Notes: a model not told the origin generated them from the letters alone. A stretch of DNA of 57,682 nucleotides from a virus (IMGVR_UViG_3300047276_000505:1-57682); one strand, 5' to 3'; shown: positions 30,912-39,511, numbered from the stretch's first letter. Numbers and translations: made by a program.

Positions 30912-32441
30912 ATGGCCAAAAGGAGCAGTAACTCCTTTGGTAATTTCAGTCAAACACCTTTCATCGAACCGGCGGGCGTCAAGCCAATTACGACTGAATT
31001 CTCCAAAGGTTCAGTTCCAGATTCTGTTTATAGTGCAAACCGTGAGTCGGCTTGGTCTCGCTGGAGGCGTGGCTTTGAAATAGCCTGCGCGACGTTTTAC
31101 GACAATAACTACACTTATCCATTTCAGTATCAAATCCCGGTACCTTCTGGTACTCCCAGTTCCGTTGCAAACCCTTCACCCATTATTTCTGGAACGTTTG
31201 TTGGGTTTCCAACCACAAACAAAGAAATGGGAATGCACTGGGCTGGCTGGCGTTACGCCGGGTCCATGCGTAGCGATAATTTAACAGATCCAAGTTCTGG
31301 CAAAAAGCTTTACATCGAATCCATTACAGAAGACGCCACAAATTGGTACGTCAAACTAGCGGGGAACTGGAGCGCAAGCAATCCACTTCCACCGCCTTTT
31401 TATGTTGCTGTTCCAGGCATCCCAGGCGGTCTTAAGCCACTTAACAGCGAAACCCTGGAAGACCGCATTATTACTCCAGGTGGTGCCATTATTGACCGTG
31501 ATTCAATTGATCCTACAACTCAAAAAAGATACGGCTATATCCAAGCCGTCTTGGTCGATACAAACCCATTTACTGGAGTTTTGACTGTTCGCAAAGCAGG
31601 CTCAGTTCAAACAACTCCAGATAAAGAGTATTTCACACCGTCTCCCCAATCTTTTGCCGTTGGACGTTACTTAATTACCGGCGCTCGCTTCTGTTGTTCA
31701 TGTCAAGATTTCACGCATCGTGACTATGCATTTATGCGTGATATTTCCAAACCCACAAGAAAACGTTATCCCAGAAGCAGCGCGGCTTCCATAAAACCTG
31801 GACGATCAGAAGTAACAAAACTCAATGGGATCTTGGATAACAGCGCCATGACAAGTGCAGCTGTTAATCGAAAAATAGAAGTCTATGCCCCAGAGGGCTT
31901 TGAATTACCTCCTACAGTGGCAAAAACCATTGTTGATCCCAATGCAGGACGCGATGATCCTGGAGTCTTTAGAGATTTTGGAGCCACTTACCTCAGGAGC
32001 AAAGGAGATCCTGCTATTCCTGGATCTGCGGCTGAAGGCATGGTTTCCTACGAGGATTACAGCTCCTCTCAAGGAGTTATCACATCATTAACGGACAACT
32101 GGGAACCGTTACTTGATGAGATGCGTTACTGCAAACATATTTACGCTCTTAAATTTGCCGACAAAACATTTCCGCCTGAACCTTCTGATTTTCCCGTGCA
32201 AGAAGGGAGCATGGCTGATTGGGAACAAAAGTTAGTTGATGAAACGGAGAGTGAACAAGTTTCATTAAAAGCTTCTCTTGTCAATCGTTTTGCTTTGTCT
32301 CAAATGGATGTTCCTCCTTACAACTGTCAAGGACCAATGATGATGCCGATGATGCAAAAACTGTTTAATATCCCTACAGACTTTGTCTTGATGCAAGGCT
32401 TTACGATGTTTGATAAGGATGGAAAACCTTACAAACCTTAA
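30912..32441 (+). CDS. Large structural protein
   Basis: 509 residues, mixed alpha/beta, aromatic- and Pro-rich, with FCCSCQDFTHRDYAFMRD in the middle, a Cys cluster that may bind metal or an Fe-S centre. The C-terminus is Met-rich (PMMMPMMQKLF). 2 nt after the previous stop. Position suggests a tail or baseplate component; family not recognised. Confidence 0.7.
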   Translation: MAKRSSNSFGNFSQTPFIEPAGVKPITTEFSKGSVPDSVYSANRESAWSRWRRGFEIACATFYDNNYTYPFQYQIPVPSGTPSSVANPSPIISGTFVGFPTTNKEMGMHWAGWRYAGSMRSDNLTDPSSGKKLYIESITEDATNWYVKLAGNWSASNPLPPPFYVAVPGIPGGLKPLNSETLEDRIITPGGAIIDRDSIDPTTQKRYGYIQAVLVDTNPFTGVLTVRKAGSVQTTPDKEYFTPSPQSFAVGRYLITGARFCCSCQDFTHRDYAFMRDISKPTRKRYPRSSAASIKPGRSEVTKLNGILDNSAMTSAAVNRKIEVYAPEGFELPPTVAKTIVDPNAGRDDPGVFRDFGATYLRSKGDPAIPGSAAEGMVSYEDYSSSQGVITSLTDNWEPLLDEMRYCKHIYALKFADKTFPPEPSDFPVQEGSMADWEQKLVDETESEQVSLKASLVNRFALSQMDVPPYNCQGPMMMPMMQKLFNIPTDFVLMQGFTMFDKDGKPYKP

Positions 32442-32451
32442 CAATCATGTA

Positions 32452-32487
32452 TACTTATATTAAGTCTCACGAGACTTATTAAGGAAT
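32452..32487 (+). promoter_or_regulatory. Promoter-like TATACT followed by inverted repeat
   Basis: TATACT at about 32450-32455, then arms TAAGTCTC/GAGACTTA with a 2-nt loop at about 32460-32477. It is upstream of the TTG start at 32498 and could be a promoter with an operator. Confidence 0.4.
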
Positions 32488-32497
32488 CCTTTACCCG

Positions 32498-32974
32498 TTG
32501 CCAGCTGGTGCCACCGCTGTATATGGTGCCGGTATCCAGCTCATCTCAGTTATGACTCACCAGCCGCCTCTGGATCAGCGGATTGTAGATGAGTATTTCC
32601 GCCTGGTCCTCAACCGTAAAACTAAAGACATTGCTTGGCTCTATGGCATGATTGCCACCTATGGCCTTAAGCCTGAAGAGCTTTCCACCTTCGATTGGGG
32701 ACCAGAGGACTCCGTCCTGGTACCACAAAAGAAACGTCCCGTTCGCCCGCTGCACCCTCAGTGGGTTCCGCTTTTTGGTCTCAAAGAAAAGCAGCCCCGC
32801 GTAATGCAGAGCTGCTGGGATACCCTTTGCTCTCGTCTGTACGAAGCCATGGCATACCAGGACTTTCAGCTGAACATCACTGATTTAATCCTGGCCCATC
32901 GCCTTCGGAAGGACTGCTATCGGTCCCTCAAGAAGCCATCGGCATCATCCCTTGCTTTTGCAGGTGCTTCCTGA
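32498..32974 (+). CDS. Integrase-like protein lacking the catalytic tyrosine
   Basis: 158 residues, TTG start. Residues 47-66 (AWLYGMIATYGLKPEELSTF) resemble the catalytic-domain opening of tyrosine recombinases, with Lys where the catalytic Arg of GLRxxEL normally sits. Residues 77-93 (QKKRPVRPLHPQWVPLF) match the K-beta region, and HRLRKD at 134-139 the HxLR box. The protein ends before a tyrosine nucleophile. Its 3' end overlaps the opposite-strand gene 32928-33188 by 47 nt. It is a degenerate integrase-like DNA-binding protein or a coincidental likeness. Confidence 0.6.
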   Translation: MPAGATAVYGAGIQLISVMTHQPPLDQRIVDEYFRLVLNRKTKDIAWLYGMIATYGLKPEELSTFDWGPEDSVLVPQKKRPVRPLHPQWVPLFGLKEKQPRVMQSCWDTLCSRLYEAMAYQDFQLNITDLILAHRLRKDCYRSLKKPSASSLAFAGAS

Positions 32975-33188
32975 CGGACTTGGTGTTCCAGCGGTAGCCG
33001 TCACGGGAGAGGCAACCAGGGAACGCTGCGAAGTGCGGACCAAGCTTGAGGGTGCCATCATCGCGGTACTTGAATAGAGTCTTGCGGTCAATGCCCAAGA
33101 TCTCTTCTGCCTTTTGAACGGACACCCATCCGTTGGTGGTGGTCATGGCGCGGAATAACGCGTGCCTCAATACCATATCCGGTGTCAA
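32928..33188 (-). CDS. Excisionase/MerR-type DNA-binding protein
   Basis: 86 residues; MTTTNGW at 33146 is an alternative start. WVSVQKAEEILGIDRKTLFK then YRDDGTLKLG is a MerR/excisionase-like winged helix (SVxxAAxxLGIxxxTLxxYRDDGxL). The C-terminus is basic. Lying opposite the integrase-like gene, it may be a directionality factor or regulator. Confidence 0.75.
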   Translation of the reverse strand: MTPDMVLRHALFRAMTTTNGWVSVQKAEEILGIDRKTLFKYRDDGTLKLGPHFAAFPGCLSRDGYRWNTKSVRKHLQKQGMMPMAS

Positions 33189-33283
33189 GTGCCTGTCAAT
33201 ACCCTTAAGGAAACTTTCATCTCTTTAGTTTGTTCGAGTAAATGTGTGTTGAATTTAGAATGAATTAACGGCAATTGAAGAGC

Positions 33284-33622
33284 ATGTTTTGCAACGAGCA
33301 CGAGCCCCTCGCCCTGCTAGTTGAAATCACGCCCAAACTTGCAAAGAAAAAATTTAGAGAAAGCATATACGAAGCTTGGCATTACAAATGCGGTTATTGC
33401 GGAGATTCCGCCACAAGCCTGGATCACATTGTACCCAGGTTTAAGTCCGGTTCCTCTAACCGCCACAACTTACTTCCTTGTTGCAGGCGTTGTAACGCCC
33501 ACAAAGGATCAGAGGAAATGAAAAGCTGGTACCAAAAACAAACCTTCTTTTCTTCCGAAACCCTTGGTAAGATTGAAGCCTGGGTCAAACAAGAATCAAC
33601 GTTTATTTTTGGTGAGTGCTGA
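33284..33622 (+). CDS. HNH endonuclease
   Basis: 112 residues from the ATG at 33284 (a TTG at 33275 is possible). Compact HNH fold with two Cys pairs: CGYCG, SLDHIVPRFKSGSSNRHNLL, then CCRRCNAHKGS. HNH nucleases of this size serve as homing or packaging-associated nicking enzymes. It is placed among structural genes, its TGA overlapping the next ATG (TGATG). Confidence 0.88.
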   Translation: MFCNEHEPLALLVEITPKLAKKKFRESIYEAWHYKCGYCGDSATSLDHIVPRFKSGSSNRHNLLPCCRRCNAHKGSEEMKSWYQKQTFFSSETLGKIEAWVKQESTFIFGEC

Positions 33623-36345
33623 TGGGTACCTTTGCGAATTATGTTGATACTTACAGTGACCTAGGAAATGCGTTTGCTGGCGCAGAGCGAGCTAACGGTT
33701 TGTATGTTGACAATAATTCAGACTTACTTGCTCAATGGGAAAGCAATAAAGATAAGCCAAAATTTAGGGAAAAATATCCAACCAAAGGTTCTTACGGCGC
33801 CTGGCATTACGACACCTACGGGAGGAACGAAGGTCGTGAGATGTTTTACCACACGATGGTAAAAGATCCAGGAATAGGTACTGTGTATTGGGATCGTTAC
33901 GTTGATAACAACTCAGCCGTAAACAAGGCTTGGCGTGATGCCGGCCAACCAGACAAAGCTTCCTTTGGAGAAAGATACTGGAATCGAACAGGCAGAGCAA
34001 ATGGCGACCTAGTTCCCACTCGTGTTCAGGGCATGGAGGGCTGGGGCCAAGCCCACTGGGAGACGTATGGAAAAAATGAAGATCGAATTTTAGAAGGAGC
34101 TAAGATTTCCGTCGACAACAATGGCAACGCTTACTTATCGGGAAAGAATTTAATTGGTTCACAAGCACTGAATAGGTATAACAACGTTATTAATACTTTT
34201 AATAATGCTAAAGAAGGAACATATAAACAAATAGTAGAAGGACTTGGAAATCAACTAAACTCTGTTCAGCTTCAAGACCTGCTTGACTACAACGGTGAAG
34301 AAGCTTTGTCAGCTTCTTACCAAAAGAAATTAACTCCTTGGGATTCAAGTAAGGGCGCTCAACCATTAACCGGTGGTTTTGATGCCAGTTATTACCGTTC
34401 TTTTACTCCAGGTGGGCAACAAGCTGAAGAACAGTGGGACGCGGCACAATCAGGGATAAGCATAGGAGGTATCTCGATTCCAGACCTGGATATAGTTGGA
34501 CGCTTTAGTCCTGATACGTATATGCATTGGCATTACACGACTCAGGGCAAGGCAGCTGGATACCGAGGAAATGAAGCTCAATACGCGTCGCTTTCCGATG
34601 AATATCAAGAGTATTTAACTGATGCCGAGTACGAACTTTATCGCGATAAAGTCCTTGGCGGTGGAGATGAAACTATTCTTGGCAAAAAAGTAAGCACTGA
34701 ATTAACAGCAAAAGAACAGCAAGTTCAACAGCAATTTGGTTCACTGACAACTGATTCTCTCAAGAAAGCTGCAGATGAACTTGTCAAAGCTAAACAACAA
34801 GAGCGCGACTTAGATTTCTACCGAAATCTTGAGGGTTTTGATGAAGTTCTTACAATCAACGAAACAATTGCAAACTCACTCCTGGGAGATAGCGGCATTG
34901 GTGGTATTCTTGGCTTCGTCACAAATCCGGTCAAAGCTCAAGAAAGTCTTGAGAAAAGTCTTGCCAGTGCAACGGGCATTCCAACTTTTAATGGCGTCAC
35001 CTATAACTGGCAGAAGTGGTTTGATGAGCAGCTCGCTGGTAATTACGAAAAAGGTATTACGGTAGCAGATCCTCTTGATCCAAATAAAACATATCAATTG
35101 ACGGGTGATTTTGCTAAACGTTACATTGATGAATACTTGAAGCCTCGTTTTGATAGTTCCAAGTCGATGAGTGAATTTATTTCAACATTGGAGTTGCAGC
35201 AACAAGATAAAAACGTTTTTGATGTTCAAACAGCTTTAACAAAGCTAAAAGACATTGCTGAAATCAGAGCACAAGCTTATTTGGACGATGTGTATTCCAA
35301 GGACCCGCTTAATTTCAACGCTGATTTCTACATGAATCCATCCGGCAACTTTGAAACGGATGATCCCAAAATTGCCAAGTACAATGAGCAACGAGATCAA
35401 GTTGCTGCTGATTGGGAAACCGCAAAGCGTAATGGCTCAAGTGTTGTCCCAGGTACCAATTGGACCTGGGATCAATGGGCATACCATTACGGCCTAGATG
35501 TTAATGATAAAAATCAATTTGCTCAACTTCATTATCAAGTACTTGGTTCATCCAAAGGATTTGATCCTGCTCGTGATGTTTTAACATTGAAGGACGCCAC
35601 TGATTACATCAGCACAAAGATTCTTCCTGAGATTGCAGCCAAGGATATTGACTTGGCAGACGTTCAGTTCTTGCAGTTTGTAACACCTGAGGAATTTGCC
35701 GACAGTGTTATTGAAGGTGTCAGCCCTGAAACAAACAAGGCTGAATGGGACAAGATGCTTGGTACGCTTGGAATTGCCGGCGAAGGAATGGGTATTGATG
35801 AAGTTAAGCAATATATTGCTGATCAATTCCGCACTGGTAACGCCATCAATATTCGTCAGTCGATTAAATATCTCAATGAAAAGGGAAAGACCCCAACACA
35901 AAAGGAACTGGGTGTTGAGTACATCCAACGAGAAAGTGATGCTGCTCCATCCACGTCTCCTTACGCCACCACCCTCTACAAGATCTTTAAGAACGCTGGA
36001 TACCAGGGGAGCGAAGATGACTTCTACGGCAGTTTCATGACTGATGTAGACAAGGGTGAAATGCAACTCCTGGAGCAAGGGGCATCTGAGAAAGGCTTAC
36101 AACTGGGAGGTGCTTACGCAGGGCTAACCAGTGATGATCCGTTCCAGGCACTTAGCTCGATGACAGGACTATTTGGTGATACCAGTTCAACTACCAAAAC
36201 ATCTACTGATAGTACCAAGACTGGTTCTGTATCCTCCGGATCCAGTTATTTTAAACTGTTAGATGACGAAGAAGAACCAACAAAATCCAAGAGTGCTGAA
36301 AAGATTCTTGGTGAATTTACTTCCCTGTTTAAAGGGTTTACTTGA
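33622..36345 (+). CDS. Large virion protein with HYxxxG repeats
   Basis: 907 residues from the ATG at 33622. At least five repeats of an aromatic-HY-xxx-G-xx-xG/E-GR type: AWHYDTYGRNEGRE, RYWNRTGRANGD, AHWETYGKNEDR, MHWHYTTQGKAAGY and LHYQVLGSSKG. Similar repeats occur in bacterial surface and adhesin-like proteins. The middle is helical, the C-terminus Ser/Thr-rich. Probably a tail or tail-tip protein, inferred from size and place. Confidence 0.75.
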   Translation: MGTFANYVDTYSDLGNAFAGAERANGLYVDNNSDLLAQWESNKDKPKFREKYPTKGSYGAWHYDTYGRNEGREMFYHTMVKDPGIGTVYWDRYVDNNSAVNKAWRDAGQPDKASFGERYWNRTGRANGDLVPTRVQGMEGWGQAHWETYGKNEDRILEGAKISVDNNGNAYLSGKNLIGSQALNRYNNVINTFNNAKEGTYKQIVEGLGNQLNSVQLQDLLDYNGEEALSASYQKKLTPWDSSKGAQPLTGGFDASYYRSFTPGGQQAEEQWDAAQSGISIGGISIPDLDIVGRFSPDTYMHWHYTTQGKAAGYRGNEAQYASLSDEYQEYLTDAEYELYRDKVLGGGDETILGKKVSTELTAKEQQVQQQFGSLTTDSLKKAADELVKAKQQERDLDFYRNLEGFDEVLTINETIANSLLGDSGIGGILGFVTNPVKAQESLEKSLASATGIPTFNGVTYNWQKWFDEQLAGNYEKGITVADPLDPNKTYQLTGDFAKRYIDEYLKPRFDSSKSMSEFISTLELQQQDKNVFDVQTALTKLKDIAEIRAQAYLDDVYSKDPLNFNADFYMNPSGNFETDDPKIAKYNEQRDQVAADWETAKRNGSSVVPGTNWTWDQWAYHYGLDVNDKNQFAQLHYQVLGSSKGFDPARDVLTLKDATDYISTKILPEIAAKDIDLADVQFLQFVTPEEFADSVIEGVSPETNKAEWDKMLGTLGIAGEGMGIDEVKQYIADQFRTGNAINIRQSIKYLNEKGKTPTQKELGVEYIQRESDAAPSTSPYATTLYKIFKNAGYQGSEDDFYGSFMTDVDKGEMQLLEQGASEKGLQLGGAYAGLTSDDPFQALSSMTGLFGDTSSTTKTSTDSTKTGSVSSGSSYFKLLDDEEEPTKSKSAEKILGEFTSLFKGFT

Positions 36346-36617
36346 TGGCTGAGAAACACCGTAAAGCTGCTGGTGCAGCCAAGATTGCTAAAGACAAGAT
36401 GGCTTGTAACAAGCCAAGGCGCGATGTTCAAGGCGGCAAGAAATCTGTCGTAAAAGCTTGTGAGAATGGAGAAGAAAAGATCGTGCGCTTTGGTGATGCC
36501 AATATGGAAATCAAACGCGACGACCCTGAGCGCCGCAAGAATTTCCGTGCCCGCCATAATTGTGACGAACCTAAAAGTAAGCTTACGGCTGGGTACTGGT
36601 CCTGTAAAGCCTGGTAA
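36345..36617 (+). CDS. Conserved small basic protein (RRKNFRARHNC type)
   Basis: 90 residues from the ATG at 36345 (TGATG overlap with the preceding stop). The C-terminal segment DPERRKNFRARHNCDEP, then AGYWSCKAW, matches a motif I have seen in many large phages and some giant viruses, where its function is unknown. The N-terminus is Lys-rich. It ends within the left arm of an inverted repeat. Confidence 0.78.
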   Translation: MAEKHRKAAGAAKIAKDKMACNKPRRDVQGGKKSVVKACENGEEKIVRFGDANMEIKRDDPERRKNFRARHNCDEPKSKLTAGYWSCKAW

Positions 36618-36642
36618 ATTATATGAGCTGATTCCTTACCAG
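36611..36642 (+). repeat. Inverted repeat spanning stop to start
   Basis: 7-bp arms CTGGTAA/TTACCAG with an 18-nt loop containing TTATAT. The left arm includes the TAA stop of the upstream gene; the right arm ends 1 nt before the ATG of the 40-residue gene. Confidence 0.5.
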
Positions 36643-36643
36643 T

Positions 36644-36766
36644 ATGGCAAAACCCAAGTCCAGCACCATTCAAATTGAGTCCAAGCCCAAGAAGACACGT
36701 CAAGGTGACGGGAAACATTCCCGTCCTAACCACGGACGTAAGTTGTCCCGTGGTCAAGGCAAGTAA
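36644..36766 (+). CDS. Small basic protein, 40 residues
   Basis: Begins MAKPKSSTIQIESKPKKTRQ and ends GRKLSRGQGK. Highly basic with Gly/Ser. Similar small proteins ending in RGQGK-type motifs occur in T4-like cyanophages (from memory, not searched). Function unknown; nucleic-acid binding plausible. Confidence 0.65.
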   Translation: MAKPKSSTIQIESKPKKTRQGDGKHSRPNHGRKLSRGQGK

Positions 36767-36780
36767 AAGTTATGTATATT

Positions 36781-36803
36781 GAGGGTAATAAATAGTTACC
36801 CTC
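36781..36803 (+). repeat. Inverted repeat abutting a start codon
   Basis: Perfect 8-bp arms GAGGGTAA/TTACCCTC around loop TAAATAG, ending directly at the ATG of the lysozyme gene. No Shine-Dalgarno. Same layout as 26682-26704. Confidence 0.65.
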
Positions 36804-37469
36804 ATGTCGGATCTTTCGCATGCGATTAACCTGATTCGTAAATACGAAGGGTTCAACGAAAAGGCATACCCGGATCCGACCACAGGTGGAGAACCTTATA
36901 CCATTGGGTTCGGAACTCAGTTCTACCCCGATGGTTCTCCCGTCAAAAGAGGCCAGTGCTGCACCAAGGAAAAGGCACTGGAATACCTTTTTCACGAAGT
37001 TTCAATCATTGACACCCAGCTGGTCAAACTGAACCTGGGGCTTGATACACACATGCGTCAGGCCTTGATTTCATTCATTCATTCCGTTGGTTGGGATCCT
37101 TTTCTGTACAGCAGCGTGATCGACAACATCGAGCACGAAGACTTCTGTGCTGCCACTGGAGAAATCGGTCGGTGGATCTTTGACCAAAACCACAACGTCA
37201 TCGGTACTCTTGTGGACCGCAGGCGAGAGGAGATCAGCCTGTTTTTGAACGAGATCAACGCAAATCCCTGGTCGTCTACACAAGTTCTTCTGACTGCTTT
37301 CCGTAATTACACTGCTGCCCCCCACCAAGTCAGAGCCATCCGTGCATTGGAAGAAAGCATTAATCCTTACGTCCTTTCAAAATTTGCCAACGACTTTGAC
37401 ATCGACGAAGATCCATGGTCGACTTACGACACAGACGACATCGATTTGCTGTTTAGCAGCTACCATTAG
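36804..37469 (+). CDS. GH24 phage lysozyme (endolysin)
   Basis: 221 residues. The T4-type muramidase pattern: Glu15 in LIRKYEGF, then AYPDPTTGGEPYTIGFGTQ holding the catalytic Asp/Thr region, ALISFIHSVGW helix, and the VDRRREEISLF C-terminal box. The last ~60 residues are an acidic extension. It cleaves the glycan backbone of peptidoglycan at lysis or entry. Confidence 0.9.
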   Translation: MSDLSHAINLIRKYEGFNEKAYPDPTTGGEPYTIGFGTQFYPDGSPVKRGQCCTKEKALEYLFHEVSIIDTQLVKLNLGLDTHMRQALISFIHSVGWDPFLYSSVIDNIEHEDFCAATGEIGRWIFDQNHNVIGTLVDRRREEISLFLNEINANPWSSTQVLLTAFRNYTAAPHQVRAIRALEESINPYVLSKFANDFDIDEDPWSTYDTDDIDLLFSSYH

Positions 37470-37487
37470 AATAATTGCTATGAATCG

Positions 37488-37796
37488 ATGCAAAGTGGCA
37501 TGGAGCGATCGGTAGAACCACGAGAGTTTGAACTGCCACTTGAGCTGCAATTCGCCATGCGGAAAGCAGAACTTCAGGCCCAAGAGATGACGTGGGAAGA
37601 ACTGTATTCGGCTCTTTTGAATCTCTATCACCAACGTTTGATGGAATGGCACGCCATCAAAGACATCATGGCTGGTGAGAACATTGAGTTGGATATGGAC
37701 TGGCCAACTGATCTTGAATTAGCAGAACTCGCCGCCGCCTGTATTCAAGGCGACGACGAGGACGATGACGAAGAAGAAGATTTTCAGCCGTTCTGA
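37488..37796 (+). CDS. NblA-like protein with acidic tail (tentative)
   Basis: 102 residues. Residues about 12-62 (FELPLELQFAMRKAELQAQE, then EELYSALLNLYHQRLMEWHA) follow the NblA/Ycf18 layout of LExQFxxRxxExQxxxxxxEE then a second helix. NblA directs phycobilisome degradation in cyanobacteria and occurs in some freshwater cyanophages. The protein is longer than NblA (about 60) and ends in DDEDDDEEEDFQPF. The likeness is by pattern only. It overlaps the convergent DUF3310 gene by 13 nt. Confidence 0.5.
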   Translation: MQSGMERSVEPREFELPLELQFAMRKAELQAQEMTWEELYSALLNLYHQRLMEWHAIKDIMAGENIELDMDWPTDLELAELAAACIQGDDEDDDEEEDFQPF

Positions 37797-38014
37797 GCTT
37801 CGTCAAGTTGGATTAGACGGTCCAGATACCACTGGGCCTTTTTTAATGATTCAATTCCACCTTTGTGACGCTCACGCCAAAGATACTTGGCGATATTGCC
37901 CTTGAGATAACCACGGAATTCTTCAAGGGTTTGCTGAGCTTCAATTCCTTCAATACACTCGATTGCACCATCGGTGTAGTGAGGCGGATGGTTAACTTGA
38001 TCCTCTTGGATCAC
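37784..38014 (-). CDS. DUF3310 protein
   Basis: 76 residues from a GTG at 38014 (GAAGAG upstream). VNHPPHYTDGAIECIEGIEA, then FRGYLKGNIAKYLWRERHKG and ESLKKAQWYLDRLI, is the complete DUF3310 signature, a small phage protein of unknown function often near nucleotide-metabolism genes. The frame stays open to an ATG at 38278, but that extension overlaps 38080-38424 and is low-complexity, so the GTG is preferred. Confidence 0.85.
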   Translation of the reverse strand: MIQEDQVNHPPHYTDGAIECIEGIEAQQTLEEFRGYLKGNIAKYLWRERHKGGIESLKKAQWYLDRLIQLDEAQNG

Positions 38015-38079
38015 AGGACGCTCTTCTTTCGTGGCCCAGGGAACAGGACAGACTCCACCTGGGCACTCACTAACTTCGT

Positions 38080-38424
38080 CTATCGGCTCAAACCACGACG
38101 TTGGGCTGACAGAATCCTCTCTTCCTCGTCCGGTTCCTCCAGTTCCAAAACTAAGGACCGGGGCTTCGGAGAAGCTCCCATTGCCAATCCCTCTTCCATC
38201 GAAGGAATCAATCCGGTCACCCCCGGACGCTTCATCCCCTCCAAGAATAACGGGTTCCGTTCGAGTCCTTGTTCGCATGCAACTAAGCCCCTGTTGTACA
38301 TGTCATACAAGGGTACATCATTTTCTTCGTTATCGAGAGGTTGACCGAAGTCTTCTTCGTCAAGACACCGACACATAACCTCGTCTTGCACGAATGCATC
38401 TAAGAATGCAGCGGCATGATTCAT
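38080..38424 (-). CDS. Hypothetical acidic protein
   Basis: 114 residues: MNHAAAFLDAFVQDEVMCRC, then acidic and Leu-rich with no known domain. Its codons are more protein-like than the overlapping N-terminal extension of the DUF3310 frame. It lies just upstream of DUF3310 in the same operon. Confidence 0.58.
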   Translation of the reverse strand: MNHAAAFLDAFVQDEVMCRCLDEEDFGQPLDNEENDVPLYDMYNRGLVACEQGLERNPLFLEGMKRPGVTGLIPSMEEGLAMGASPKPRSLVLELEEPDEEERILSAQRRGLSR

Positions 38425-38464
38425 GATATTAGGGCTTTTGATTCACTCCTTTTACAATGATACT

Positions 38465-38890
38465 ATGGCAAGATTCTATAACCCACGGCAAGGAGAGGAA
38501 CGTCGTCCGATTGAGGTCGGGTACGATCCCACTACCGATGCTGGTACATCTGGAGCAGAAGTTTCAGACCTCAGGCCAGAGCAGGCGTATGACACTGACT
38601 TGCGTCGCCTTCCTGCTGATGAACGGCCAGAAGCCGAGTCTTTAAACGACAATCAGAATCGTGTTGCCAAATTTATGCGTGCCGCCAGGAGTGCCGGCGC
38701 ATACAAGCAACGCGCCTCAATCGATGAGCCTATGATTCGTGGTCGTACACCACGGGTGCCTGCATCGATTAACGGTGTTGCATTACCAACCAGAGGAGAT
38801 TCCGGTGGACGGTCAGGGGCTATTGGCTATGCCGACAAACCCCGACCTCTCTCCGGTAAGTCTTACAGTTACCTGGATTCCTTCGGTTGA
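38465..38890 (+). CDS. Hypothetical protein
   Basis: 141 residues from the ATG at 38465 (MARFYNPRQGEERRPIEVGY). Polar, Arg/Asp/Pro-rich and probably disordered. TACAAT/GATACT sequence precedes the start. It ends at the base before the stop of dcd (convergent). No family recognised. Confidence 0.62.
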   Translation: MARFYNPRQGEERRPIEVGYDPTTDAGTSGAEVSDLRPEQAYDTDLRRLPADERPEAESLNDNQNRVAKFMRAARSAGAYKQRASIDEPMIRGRTPRVPASINGVALPTRGDSGGRSGAIGYADKPRPLSGKSYSYLDSFG

Positions 38891-39478
38891 TTAAACCTGG
38901 GAGAACACGACATTATTTGGTTGATCTTGATACTTACCTTTGCGGTCTTGGTAAGTTACATGACACGGATTGCCGCGATAGAAGAGGAGTTGCGTAATCC
39001 CTTCATTGGCATAGATCCGATTGAAAAGCCCAGTGCAGTTGCTGATCTCTAGGGTCAGGTAACCTTCCCAGCCACTTTCAGCAGGGGTAATGTTCACCAA
39101 GATACCTGAGCGTGCGTAGGTGGATTTACCTACAGCAACGACAGTGACATCTCTGGGGAGCTTCAGACGTTCTTGCGCTACACCAAGGCAATAGCCGTAC
39201 GGAGGAAGCAAGAAGTATTGACCACGTTCATCCTCCAGAAGATCGGCAGGCTTCAGGATGTCAGGATCAAAATCTTTTGGGTCACAATCGCCAGCCTGAA
39301 CCTTACCAAAAATCAGGCATTGTTTAGGAGATAAACGGATGTCATAGCCGTAGGAACTTAAGCCATAGCTCAGTAACTTGCGACCGTCTTCTTTGCTGAC
39401 CAGATGATCGACAAAGGGTTCGATCATTTCCTCGTTTTCAGCCAGATGTTTGATTTCCCAGTCGGCAAGAACGCTCAT
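38891..39478 (-). CDS. dcd: dCTP deaminase
   Basis: 195 residues. Shows the dCTP deaminase/dUTPase trimer fold: GKSTYARSGILVN at about 117-129, TPAESGWEGYLTLEISN at about 131-147 with the catalytic Glu, and EGITQLLFYRG at about 158-168. It converts dCTP to dUTP for thymidylate synthesis. The N-terminus (LADWEIKHLAE) is also typical. Confidence 0.95.
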   Translation of the reverse strand: MSVLADWEIKHLAENEEMIEPFVDHLVSKEDGRKLLSYGLSSYGYDIRLSPKQCLIFGKVQAGDCDPKDFDPDILKPADLLEDERGQYFLLPPYGYCLGVAQERLKLPRDVTVVAVGKSTYARSGILVNITPAESGWEGYLTLEISNCTGLFNRIYANEGITQLLFYRGNPCHVTYQDRKGKYQDQPNNVVFSQV

Positions 39479-39511
39479 GGTCCCCTGTAATCGTTCTTCA
39501 GTATACGGAAC

